A stretch of DNA of 32,074 nucleotides from an uncultured beta proteobacterium (lineage in GTDB: Bacteria > Pseudomonadota > Gammaproteobacteria > Burkholderiales > Burkholderiaceae_C). The position numbers and the translations under genes are program-made. Positions 17,554 to 24,369 of the stretch are shown here, in pieces. Under the pieces are notes generated by a model. That model was not told where the DNA came from, did not search any database, and saw only the letters and a list, made by a program, of their open reading frames with translations. The stretch is taken from positions 1-32,074 of the forward strand of contig CAIVHU010000049.1 in the NCBI GenBank assembly GCA_903905735.1, in the 5' to 3' direction. Within the stretch, counting starts at the first letter, position 1; every line of letters starts with the position of its first letter.

Positions 17554-18018
17554 ATGGCCGGACAACGAAGCTTGCAGCTTGCCATCGACCTGGCTACCGC
17601 CCGGCGCGATGAGGCGCACGCGCAGCTGCAAAAAAATGTGTACGCGGAAAGCTTCGCGCATGACCAGATGCAGCAACTGCAGCAATATGCGCAGGAGACC
17701 GAGCAGCGATGGATGCAGGGCGCGCAGATCAGCACCTCGCCTGAGTTGCTGCACCATCATTACCAGTTCATGGCGCGGCTGAACCAGGCGATCTCGCTCC
17801 AGGATGGCGTGCTTGCCAGCAGCAGGCAGCGCGTGGAGGCCGCCAGGCAAGTGCTGATGAGTGCCGAATTCCGACTGGCCAGCTTCAAGCAGGTGCTGGC
17901 CACCCGGCAGGCGGCAGCCGCCAAAACCCGCCAGCGCCAGGAACAGAAGCAGATGGACGAATTTGCCAGCCAGCAATACCAGCGCCAACAGCGCCTTCAA
18001 GCGGAGAACCCAATATGA
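17554..18018 (+). CDS. fliJ: Flagellar export chaperone FliJ
   Basis: A 154-residue, almost wholly helical coiled-coil protein rich in Gln, Ala and Arg, as expected for FliJ, the gamma-like stalk of the FliI hexamer that also recycles export chaperones. Sequence conservation in this family is low, so the call rests on length, coiled-coil character (ATARRDEAHAQLQKN...SRQRVEAARQVLM) and position between fliI and fliK. It overlaps fliK by four bases. Confidence 0.88.
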   Translation: MAGQRSLQLAIDLATARRDEAHAQLQKNVYAESFAHDQMQQLQQYAQETEQRWMQGAQISTSPELLHHHYQFMARLNQAISLQDGVLASSRQRVEAARQVLMSAEFRLASFKQVLATRQAAAAKTRQRQEQKQMDEFASQQYQRQQRLQAENPI

Positions 18019-19289
18019 CCATCGAATCCACCCGATCTCACGAAGACGCCAAAACTTCAACCGTAGGAACTCACCGTGCTGGCGCAAAGCCTGGACAGTC
18101 AGGTGCAGTAGGCCTGAGCGCCGGCCAGGGGTTTGCCGGTGTGATGGGTCTGTTGACTGCGGCAGTGGACGGCAGCGACGCATCGGATATGCCATTGACA
18201 GCCAATACCGCGATGTCCGCTTCAGATGTGACATCGCTTGCTTCAGTGGCCATCGTGCCTGGGTTGAACGCTACCCTGCCTGACATAGGCGACACCCTAC
18301 CAGTCGGGAACGCCAATTTGGCGCTGAAGGGTGTGATTGAAAAGTCTGATAAAAATGTGCCTCTAGCCATTAATGATATAGGGCTGGTAGCTATGAATGT
18401 CATACCAAACATCTTGGTGGCGGCAATGCCAACCCTACCGCCCGAGGTGCCCGCTGCGGCGTCTTTAACGATAAAAGTCTCTGCCCACCAGCCAGCTGGC
18501 AAGTGGCGCCCGACGGACAAGCCAGACACCACATTGGCCAACAGCGCCAGCACCGCTACGCCGAAGTCGGGGCACGATGCGGCACCCGATGTGGCTGCGC
18601 TGTTGGGCAACCGGCCAGCAGCACCGGCGACAGGCATTAGCCAGGTGCAGGCGCAACTGCGCGAAGTCAAAACATCGCTTCAGGCCCCCGCGCCCGTGAC
18701 AGAAGCAGATGCCAGTCGCATCGCGACGGCCATGGCCAGCCTCCAGGCGGTGCCAGGCCTGCCAGAACGTCAGGAAGCCAAGCATTCGTCAGTGTCGTCC
18801 GGGTCGGGTCTGGAGGGGGCGCTTGGCAATCGGCTGGCGGACAAGTTGGGCATCAGCCCGACCTATGAGGTGGCTCCTGCTACAGCCGTGGTGCCCGATA
18901 CCCAGGTGGCAGAAACTGTCAGCTACTGGGCCACGCACGGCGTGCAGAGTGCCGAGTTGACACTCGATGGCCTGGGTAGCGACCCGGTAAAGGTGCGAAT
19001 ATCTGTCGAAGGTGATCAGACTCAGGTGGATTTCCGCAGCAACCAGCCTGAAGTGCGTCAGGTTCTGGAGAACGCCTCGGCGCAACTCAAAGCGATGCTG
19101 TCTGGCGAAGGCCTGCAGTTGACCGGCATGTCGGTGGGAACATCAGCGCAGGGACAGGCGCAAAGTGACGATCGCCAGGCCAAACCAGCATCCCGACAGA
19201 CCAAGCTGGTGGCACTGGAGCCTGCTAGCGCCACCACTGGCCGCTCGTCCAACCCGTCCGTGGGGCGGGCCTTGGACCTGTATGTCTGA
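18015..19289 (+). CDS. fliK: Flagellar hook-length control protein FliK
   Basis: A 424-residue exported ruler protein that stops hook growth and switches export specificity. The first 270 residues are low-complexity (Ala/Thr/Pro/Ser), as usual. The conserved hook-length domain (about 300-385) shows LTLDGLGSDPVKVRISVEGD, QVDFRSNQPEVRQVLENA and LKAMLSGEGLQLTGM. The motif 'P-x-x-L/G' before KVRI is slightly unusual (GLGSDPVKV). Residues 113-131 are encoded by a reversed copy of the dispersed repeat. It is the last gene of the fliF-K run; a 229-base gap separates it from fliL. Confidence 0.93.
   Translation: MTIESTRSHEDAKTSTVGTHRAGAKPGQSGAVGLSAGQGFAGVMGLLTAAVDGSDASDMPLTANTAMSASDVTSLASVAIVPGLNATLPDIGDTLPVGNANLALKGVIEKSDKNVPLAINDIGLVAMNVIPNILVAAMPTLPPEVPAAASLTIKVSAHQPAGKWRPTDKPDTTLANSASTATPKSGHDAAPDVAALLGNRPAAPATGISQVQAQLREVKTSLQAPAPVTEADASRIATAMASLQAVPGLPERQEAKHSSVSSGSGLEGALGNRLADKLGISPTYEVAPATAVVPDTQVAETVSYWATHGVQSAELTLDGLGSDPVKVRISVEGDQTQVDFRSNQPEVRQVLENASAQLKAMLSGEGLQLTGMSVGTSAQGQAQSDDRQAKPASRQTKLVALEPASATTGRSSNPSVGRALDLYV
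18351..18407 (-). repeat. Dispersed repeat, copy 3, inside fliK
   Basis: Read on the minus strand this segment contains CATAGCTACCAGCC, TTAATGGCTAGAGGC and a terminal ATTTTT. It matches the layout of the copy at 12145-12199 (TAGCT..., GGCTAGAGGCC). It is 57 bases long, a multiple of three, and is read through in frame as fliK codons 113-131. Its base composition is more AT-rich than the surrounding fliK sequence. Confidence 0.65.
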
Positions 19290-19327
19290 AGTTAGACTAG
19301 CTAACTCTCATGGTGCAGGACGCACCA
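19290..19327 (+). other. Two tandem hairpins after fliK
   Basis: AGTTAG-ACTAG-CTAACT (19290-19306) overlaps the last base of the fliK stop. TGGTGC-AGGAC-GCACCA (19311-19327) follows at once. Both are perfect six-base stems with five-base loops. No U-run follows, so they are not classic terminators, but they mark the break between fliF-K and fliL-R and may stabilise or attenuate the message. The rest of the gap to 19518 shows no confident promoter. Confidence 0.45.
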
Positions 19328-19518
19328 CCCCGAATCATGAAATATTGCGCTATGCTTCCACCATGCCGTGTCTTTACATAGCAGGTTGCGGCGTATTTTG
19401 TTATGTGCTGTATTTCACGTTAACAGCACAGATGCGATCTTGTTGGACCGTTTTTCGGTCTATCAAAGTGGGCGTCGTGCCAAATAATGAGTGTGTTTAA
19501 TGCATCAAAGGAACCATT

Positions 19519-20115
19519 GTGGCTACCAAACCTGAAGCAGCCGAGGCAGAAGCCAAACCGCCCGCCAAGGTCAAGAGCAAAAAGATGTTGATCATCATCG
19601 TGAGTGTTGTCCTGCTCCTGGTGTTGGGTGGTGGTGGGGCGTTCTGGTTCATCAGCAAACAGCGTGCCGCAGCGGCTGCCGCTGCACTTGAAGCAGACGG
19701 TGGCGATGCGCCTGCCGAACACGCCCCCGCTGAGCACGGCAAAGAGACTGCGTTGCCGGTGTACCTTCCCATGGATAACATGGTGGTCAATCTGGCCGAT
19801 CCCGGTGGTGAGCGGGTGGCCCAGGTTGGTATCACGTTGCAAGTACGCGATGAGCATGCCACGGAATCGGTCAAGGCCTACATGCCGACGATTCGCAGCG
19901 GCGTGCTGATGCTGCTGGCCCAGCGTACGGCCGATGAGTTGTTGTCTGCCGAGGGCAAGCAGAAGTTGATTGATGACATCCTGCAGGAGGCATCCAAACC
20001 CTTTGGTGGTGGCGTAGCGGAGCCCGCGCCTGCGTCAGGCAAAAAGGTGCGCAAAAAGGCGGCCGTGGAATACCCGGTGATCGGCGTGCTGTTTTCCAGT
20101 TTGATCGTTCAATGA
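19519..20115 (+). CDS. fliL: Flagellar basal body-associated protein FliL
   Basis: A 198-residue single-pass inner-membrane protein that rings the stator units and supports torque. A Lys-rich cytoplasmic tail (PPAKVKSKK) precedes a membrane helix (about 24-46). An Ala/Glu linker leads to the stomatin-like FliL domain: LPMDNMVVNLADPGGERVAQ, VGITLQVRDEHATESVKAYM and TIRSGVLMLLAQRTADEL. A basic segment GKKVRKKAAVEYPV lies just before the C-terminal VLFSSLIVQ. The start is GTG 19519 after AAAGGAA. It opens the fliLMNOPQR run. Confidence 0.94.
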   Translation: MATKPEAAEAEAKPPAKVKSKKMLIIIVSVVLLLVLGGGGAFWFISKQRAAAAAAALEADGGDAPAEHAPAEHGKETALPVYLPMDNMVVNLADPGGERVAQVGITLQVRDEHATESVKAYMPTIRSGVLMLLAQRTADELLSAEGKQKLIDDILQEASKPFGGGVAEPAPASGKKVRKKAAVEYPVIGVLFSSLIVQ

Positions 20116-20133
20116 TGATTTGCCAGGCTGAAC

Positions 20134-21138
20134 ATGAGTGAATCGTTCCTGTCACAAGAAGAGGTTGATGCCCTGCTGGAGGGTGTCACCGGCGAGAGCC
20201 AGAAACTCACGGAAGAGGTAGCCGAGAGCGGCGAGGTACGCCCGTACAACATCTCGAGCCAGGAGCGCATCGTGCGCGGGCGCATGCCCACCATGGAAAT
20301 CGTCAACGAGCGGTTTGCCCGCAACCTGCGCGTGGGCCTGTTCAACTTCATTCGCCGCAGCCCCGAGATTTCGGTGGGGCCAGTGACGGTGCAGCGCTAC
20401 AGCGCTTTTTTGCGCGAACTGGCTGTGCCGACCAATTTCAACATTGTGGCGATCCGCCCCTTGCGTGGCAGCGGCATGGTGGTGTGCGAGCCAGCCCTGG
20501 TGTTTGGCGTGATCGAGTCGCTCTACGGTGGCATCGGCAAGTTCCAGACGCGTATTGAAGGGCGCGATTTCTCGGCGACCGAGCAGCGGGTCATCAACCG
20601 GCTGGTGGACGTGATCACCGACGAGTACAAAAAGGCCTGGGTCGGCATTTACCCGCTGGAGCTGGACTACCAGCGCTCCGAAATGCAGCCGCAGTTTGCC
20701 AATATTGCCACGCCCAGCGAAATCGTGGTGTCCACCTCATTTCAGCTGGAAATTGGTGAAATCACCGGGGCGATCCATTTCTGCATGCCCTATGCCACAC
20801 TGGAGCCGATTCGCGATGTGTTGTATTCATCCACCCAGGGTGACTCGATTGAAGTTGATAAGCGCTGGGTGAATGTGCTGACCCAGGAGATTCAGGCCGC
20901 CGAAGTGGTGCTGGTGGCCGAATTGGCGCATGCTGATGCCACGGTGGAACAACTGCTGGCCATGAAACCGGGCGATTTCATCGAGTTGGACCGCCAGCCG
21001 CGGATTCAGGCCAAAGTAGATGGGGTACCGCTGTTTGAGTGCCAATACGGCACTCACAATGCCAAGTACGCTCTCAAAATTGATAAATGTCTGAGGAGCA
21101 ACGACCTCAACTGGAAAGGTGAACGACATGCCAACTGA
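20134..21138 (+). CDS. fliM: Flagellar motor switch protein FliM
   Basis: A 334-residue C-ring protein and the main target of phospho-CheY. The extreme N-terminus SESFLSQEEVDALLEGV is the CheY-P binding peptide (consensus LSQxEIDALL). The CheC-like middle domain shows RNLRVGLFNFIRRSPEISVG and the GGIG FliG contact (LYGGIGKFQTRIEGRDFS). The C-terminal SpoA domain ends with PGDFIELDRQPRIQAKVDGV. It overlaps fliN. Confidence 0.97.
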   Translation: MSESFLSQEEVDALLEGVTGESQKLTEEVAESGEVRPYNISSQERIVRGRMPTMEIVNERFARNLRVGLFNFIRRSPEISVGPVTVQRYSAFLRELAVPTNFNIVAIRPLRGSGMVVCEPALVFGVIESLYGGIGKFQTRIEGRDFSATEQRVINRLVDVITDEYKKAWVGIYPLELDYQRSEMQPQFANIATPSEIVVSTSFQLEIGEITGAIHFCMPYATLEPIRDVLYSSTQGDSIEVDKRWVNVLTQEIQAAEVVLVAELAHADATVEQLLAMKPGDFIELDRQPRIQAKVDGVPLFECQYGTHNAKYALKIDKCLRSNDLNWKGERHAN

Positions 21139-21559
21139 TGAAAAACCCGCTGAAGACGACGGCCTGGCCGACTGGGCCGAGGCGCTGATGGAGCAGAAAT
21201 CTGCCGAGTCGGCCCCTGCGCCCGAGTCGGGCGGGGTGCTGTCGGAGGACCATTCGCGCTCCTTCTCGTCGGGCAACCACAGCGACGCGCCCATCAACGA
21301 CATCAACCGGGTGCTGGACATTCCGGTGCTGCTGTCGGTGGAGTTGGGTCGCACCAAGGTGCCGATCAAACACATCCTGCAACTCGGGCAGGGCTCGGTG
21401 GTGGAGCTTGATGCCCTGGCTGGCGAGCCGATGGACGTGCTGGTCAATGGCTACCTGATTGCCCAGGGTGAGGTGGTGGTGGTGAATGATAAGTTTGGCA
21501 TTCGGCTGACCGATGTGGTGACCCCGTCAGAGCGCCTGCGCCGGGTCAGCAAAGGATAA
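21128..21559 (+). CDS. fliN: Flagellar motor switch protein FliN
   Basis: A 143-residue protein of the lower C-ring and docking site for FliH/FliI. An acidic variable N-terminal third (DEKPAEDDGLADWAEALMEQ) precedes the SpoA domain: VLDIPVLLSVELGRTKVPIK, ILQLGQGSVVELDALAGEP and GYLIAQGEVVVVNDKFGIRL. ATG 21128 is preferred over GTG 21119 because GGAAAGG (21113-21119) would abut the GTG but lies eight bases before the ATG. It overlaps the fliM end by 11 bases. Confidence 0.95.
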   Translation: MPTDEKPAEDDGLADWAEALMEQKSAESAPAPESGGVLSEDHSRSFSSGNHSDAPINDINRVLDIPVLLSVELGRTKVPIKHILQLGQGSVVELDALAGEPMDVLVNGYLIAQGEVVVVNDKFGIRLTDVVTPSERLRRVSKG

Positions 21560-21566
21560 AGCGGTC

Positions 21567-21884
21567 ATGGTGTCTGCCTGGTTTCCACTTGTCGTGGCGT
21601 TGTCTGTGCTGGCCGCGATTCCGTTTGGATTGAAATGGCTACAGCGCCGGATGGGCTCTGGCGCGGTGGGGGGTGCGGTGAGCTCCAAAGTGATTTCGGC
21701 GGTGGCGGTTGGTCCCCACCAGCGGGTGGTGACCGTCGAGGTGGGGCCTGAAGATGCGCGCGTCTGGTTGACCCTGGGTGTCACGGCGCAGAACATTACC
21801 TGCCTGCACACCGCGGCTGCGGTGCCTCGCTCGGTGGAGGCCAATCGTGTTCAAGATGCTTCGGTGTTGACAACGCGCCCATAG
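21567..21884 (+). CDS. fliO: Flagellar biosynthetic protein FliO
   Basis: A 105-residue small bitopic protein that helps assemble the FliP pore of the export gate. One membrane helix at the start (WFPLVVALSVLAAIPFGLKWL) is followed by the FliO-type soluble domain (VISAVAVGPHQRVVTVEVGP, RVWLTLGVTAQNITCLH). Conservation is low in the family, but position between fliN and fliP is diagnostic. Confidence 0.9.
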   Translation: MVSAWFPLVVALSVLAAIPFGLKWLQRRMGSGAVGGAVSSKVISAVAVGPHQRVVTVEVGPEDARVWLTLGVTAQNITCLHTAAAVPRSVEANRVQDASVLTTRP

Positions 21885-21892
21885 GTTTCGTG

Positions 21893-22666
21893 ATGGCATT
21901 AGTTAAAGTTCATAGCACATTAGGCAGTCTGCATAAGGGCTTGGTGGCTATTTTTCTGTTGACTTTTCATGCGTTGACGCTGGCGCAGAGCAATGCGCAG
22001 CTCCCTTTGCTGGTGGGCTCAGGCCCTTCGGGCGTGAGTTATTCGGTGCCGATCCAGACGCTGCTGTTTTTCACGGCACTGTCTTTTTTGCCTGCCATTT
22101 TGTTGATGATGACGGGCTTCACCCGCATCGTGATCGTGCTGTCGCTGATGCGCCAGGCGCTGGGCACACAGTCGGCGCCGCCCAATCAGGTGGTGGTGGG
22201 CCTGTCACTGTTTCTGACGCTGTTTGTCATGGGGCCGACGCTGGACAAGGTCTATGCCGATGCGTACCTGCCTTACACCAACAACACGCTGTCGTTTGAA
22301 CAGGCCCTGCCCAAGGCGGAAGCACCGATGCGTGAATTCATGAGCAAGCAGACCCGCCAGGCCGACTTGGCGCTGTTCGTCAAACTGGCCAAGCTTGATG
22401 TCAAGACCGATGCGGCAACCGCCCCGATGCGGGTGCTGATCCCGGCTTTTGTGATCAGCGAGCTCAAATCGGCGTTCCAGATCGGGTTCATGATCTTCAT
22501 TCCTTTCCTGGTGATTGACATCGTGGTGGCCAGTGTGCTGATGTCGCTGGGCATGATGATGCTGTCGCCCGTGCTGGTGGCCTTGCCGTTCAAACTGATG
22601 ATTTTTGTGCTGGCCGACGGTTGGAACCTGCTCGTGGGCTCGCTGGCAGCCAGTTTTGTAACCTGA
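21893..22666 (+). CDS. fliP: Flagellar type III export gate protein FliP
   Basis: A 257-residue core pore subunit of the export gate, cleaved by signal peptidase in most bacteria. A long signal peptide (hydrophobic LVAIFLLTFHALTLA, cleavage near AQSNAQ) is followed by FFTALSFLPAILLMMTGFTR, IVIVLSLMRQALGTQSAPPN, LIPAFVISELKSAFQIGFM and VLVALPFKLMIFVLADGWNL. All are strongly conserved. ATG 21893 or the overlapping GTG 21890 may start it. The first about 21 codons coincide with a stretch resembling the dispersed repeat. Confidence 0.96.
   Translation: MALVKVHSTLGSLHKGLVAIFLLTFHALTLAQSNAQLPLLVGSGPSGVSYSVPIQTLLFFTALSFLPAILLMMTGFTRIVIVLSLMRQALGTQSAPPNQVVVGLSLFLTLFVMGPTLDKVYADAYLPYTNNTLSFEQALPKAEAPMREFMSKQTRQADLALFVKLAKLDVKTDAATAPMRVLIPAFVISELKSAFQIGFMIFIPFLVIDIVVASVLMSLGMMMLSPVLVALPFKLMIFVLADGWNLLVGSLAASFVT
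21899..21955 (+). repeat. Possible dispersed repeat remnant at the start of fliP
   Basis: Aligned without gaps to the reverse complement of 18351-18407, this 57-base segment agrees at 29 positions by hand count. The agreement is concentrated in TTCATAGC, the central G-CTxG-G block and the terminal ATTTTT. GCATAAGGGCT also resembles TATAAGGGCT of copy 2. It would supply codons 3-21 of fliP. The match is weak enough that chance cannot be excluded. Confidence 0.3.
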
Positions 22667-22675
22667 GGGCAGACA

Positions 22676-22945
22676 ATGAATGCGCAAATGGTGCTGACCA
22701 TGGGGCAGGATGCCCTGATCATGATGCTGATGGTGTCCGCCCCGGTGCTGGGAGTGGTTCTGGTGGTGGGCCTGCTGATCAGCCTGTTTCAGGCGGTCAC
22801 CCAGATCAATGAGGCCACACTCGCCTTTGTCCCTAAATTGATAGCGGCTATCGCAGTCTTTGCGATGGCTGGACCCTGGATGTTGACCACATTGGTGGAA
22901 TACATCCGGCGCACTTTTGAGTCCATCCCATCCGCGGTGATGTGA
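22676..22945 (+). CDS. fliQ: Flagellar type III export gate protein FliQ
   Basis: An 89-residue two-helix membrane protein of the export gate. MLMVSAPVLGVVLVVGLLIS and LIAAIAVFAMAGPWMLTTLV are the two membrane helices. QAVTQINEATLAFVPK between them is the family signature loop. It starts 10 bases after fliP with a GAGGGCAG site and is followed 13 bases later by fliR. Confidence 0.96.
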   Translation: MNAQMVLTMGQDALIMMLMVSAPVLGVVLVVGLLISLFQAVTQINEATLAFVPKLIAAIAVFAMAGPWMLTTLVEYIRRTFESIPSAVM

Positions 22946-22958
22946 ACCCGCGCGGGCC

Positions 22959-23726
22959 GTGATCACCTTTTCTGAAGCCCAGTTGACAGCGTGGCTGTCG
23001 CCCCTGATCTGGCCGTTTTTACGCACCCTGGCGGTTTTTACCTCGGCCCCGGTCCTGTCGTCCAAGGCATTTCCGGTACGCGCCCGCATCGGGCTGGCGT
23101 TTTTTGTGGCCCTGGCGGCGCAGCCCACCTTGGGTTTGCAGCCGGTGATCAGCATCAATGACAGTGCGGCTTTGGGCGCGGTGATCCAGCAGGTGGGGGT
23201 CGGGTTGGCCATCGGGTTCGCCATTCGGGTGGTGTTCGCGGCCGTGGAACTGGCCGGAGAATTGGTCGGTTTTCAGATGGGGCTGAGCTTTGCCTCGTTT
23301 TTTGACCCGACGATGGGCTCGCAGGCCAGCGTCGTTGGCCAGTTTTTCAGTCAGATGACCCTCTTTATGTTCGTCGTGATGAGCGGGCACCTGCTGGTGC
23401 TGATGGCGGTCATCAAGAGTTTTCAGAATTTCCCGGTGGACCAGAATTTTCTGGAAGCTTTGAAGCAGATGAAGATGCTGGATTTGGGAGTGGACCTGTT
23501 TGCCAGCGGGCTGTGGATCGCGTTACCGATGGTTGGCATGCTGCTGTTTGCCAATCTGGCGCTGGGCATTGTGTCGCGGGTGGCCCCGCAGATGAACATT
23601 TACGCCATCGGTTTCCCGGTGACTCTGGCAGTCGGGCTGATTGGCATGGCGGCTACCTTGCCCATGCTGGACGAACCGGTGATGGTGCTGATGCAGCGGG
23701 CCATCGATGTGTTTGCGGTCAAGTAA
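22959..23726 (+). CDS. fliR: Flagellar type III export gate protein FliR
   Basis: A 255-residue polytopic membrane protein that caps the FliP5-FliQ4 pore. About six hydrophobic segments are seen, with typical motifs FPVRARIGLAFFVALAAQPT, VELAGELVGFQMGLSFASFF, FDPTMGSQASVVGQFFSQMT and VAPQMNIYAIGFPVTLAVGL. The start is GTG 22959 (VITFSEAQLTAW). It ends the fliL-R run and converges with the response-regulator gene, leaving nine bases between the stops. Confidence 0.96.
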   Translation: MITFSEAQLTAWLSPLIWPFLRTLAVFTSAPVLSSKAFPVRARIGLAFFVALAAQPTLGLQPVISINDSAALGAVIQQVGVGLAIGFAIRVVFAAVELAGELVGFQMGLSFASFFDPTMGSQASVVGQFFSQMTLFMFVVMSGHLLVLMAVIKSFQNFPVDQNFLEALKQMKMLDLGVDLFASGLWIALPMVGMLLFANLALGIVSRVAPQMNIYAIGFPVTLAVGLIGMAATLPMLDEPVMVLMQRAIDVFAVK

Positions 23727-23752
23727 CGGTTGTTGTCAGACCAGTCCGTTAC
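23723..23752. terminator. Inverted repeat across the fliR / response-regulator convergence
   Basis: GTAACGG (23723-23729) and CCGTTAC (23746-23752) form a perfect seven-base inverted repeat with a 16-base loop. It spans both stop codons of the convergent genes, which are only nine bases apart. There is no flanking T-run, so a role in two-way termination is a guess from position. Confidence 0.3.
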
Positions 23753-24365
23753 GGATGGCATAGACGGTCATCTCGGCATTGTTGGTCAGTTTGAGTTTTT
23801 CCAGTACGCGGGCTCGATAGACACTCACCGTTTTGGGGCTGAGCATGAGTTCCTCGGCAATGTCGGACAAACGCTTGCCCGAGGCGATTTTGAGCAGCGT
23901 TTGCAATTCCCGCTCCGAGAGGCTGGCATGCGGGCTGGTGTTCTCGGGCGCGTTGAGGTTGTCCACCAGCATCTGGGCCACATTGGCGGTGACGTATTTG
24001 CGCCCCTGGGCCACCGTGCGCACGGCGGTGATCAGGTCAGCCGGGTCGCCGGCCTTGTTCAAATAGCCTTGCGCGCCCGCTTTCAGGCAGCGGATGGCGT
24101 ATTGGTCTTCCGGAAACATGGACACCATCAGGACTTTGATGGGTGAATCGACTTCGCGCAGGCTGGCCAGTACCTCCAGACCGCCACGTCCCGGCAGGTT
24201 GATGTCCAGGACCAGCACATCACAGGGATGCGTTCGCATGGCATCGCGAACCTCGGCGTAAGAACCGCTTTCGGCCACCACCTGAATGTCCACGGCTTCA
24301 GACAGCGTGTCTTTGATGCCTCGGCGGATCATGGCGTGGTCGTCACATAAAATGACACGAATCAT
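23736..24365 (-). CDS. NarL/FixJ-family response regulator
   Basis: A 209-residue DNA-binding regulator. The receiver has acidic pocket D8-D9, phosphoacceptor D54 in VLVLDINLPGRGG, and VLMVSMFPEDQYAIRCLKAG with YLNKAG supplying the Ser and Lys. A LuxR-type helix-turn-helix fills the C-terminus: LSERELQTLLKIASGKRLSD then LMLSPKTVSVYRARVLEKLK. ATG 24365 was chosen because AGGAAGGG lies just before it and IRVILCDDH is the expected first strand. The partner kinase gene ends four bases upstream. Target genes are unknown; the site between fli and che operons makes motility plausible. Confidence 0.93.
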   Translation of the reverse strand: MIRVILCDDHAMIRRGIKDTLSEAVDIQVVAESGSYAEVRDAMRTHPCDVLVLDINLPGRGGLEVLASLREVDSPIKVLMVSMFPEDQYAIRCLKAGAQGYLNKAGDPADLITAVRTVAQGRKYVTANVAQMLVDNLNAPENTSPHASLSERELQTLLKIASGKRLSDIAEELMLSPKTVSVYRARVLEKLKLTNNAEMTVYAIRNGLV

Positions 24366-24369
24366 GGCA

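Noticed and set aside
19440-19500. TCAAAG...GCCAAATAA before fliL as a flagellar promoter
   Set aside because: The spacer is about eight bases, too short for sigma-28, and the -10 half is a poor match.
22838-22862. AAATTGATAGCGGCTATCGC in fliQ resembling the dispersed repeat
   Set aside because: It encodes the strongly conserved FliQ motif KLIAAIAV; the similarity is best explained by chance codon choice.
22205-23224. 339-codon minus-strand frame over fliP/fliQ/fliR
   Set aside because: His/Gln-rich antisense translation across three conserved genes; no domain seen.
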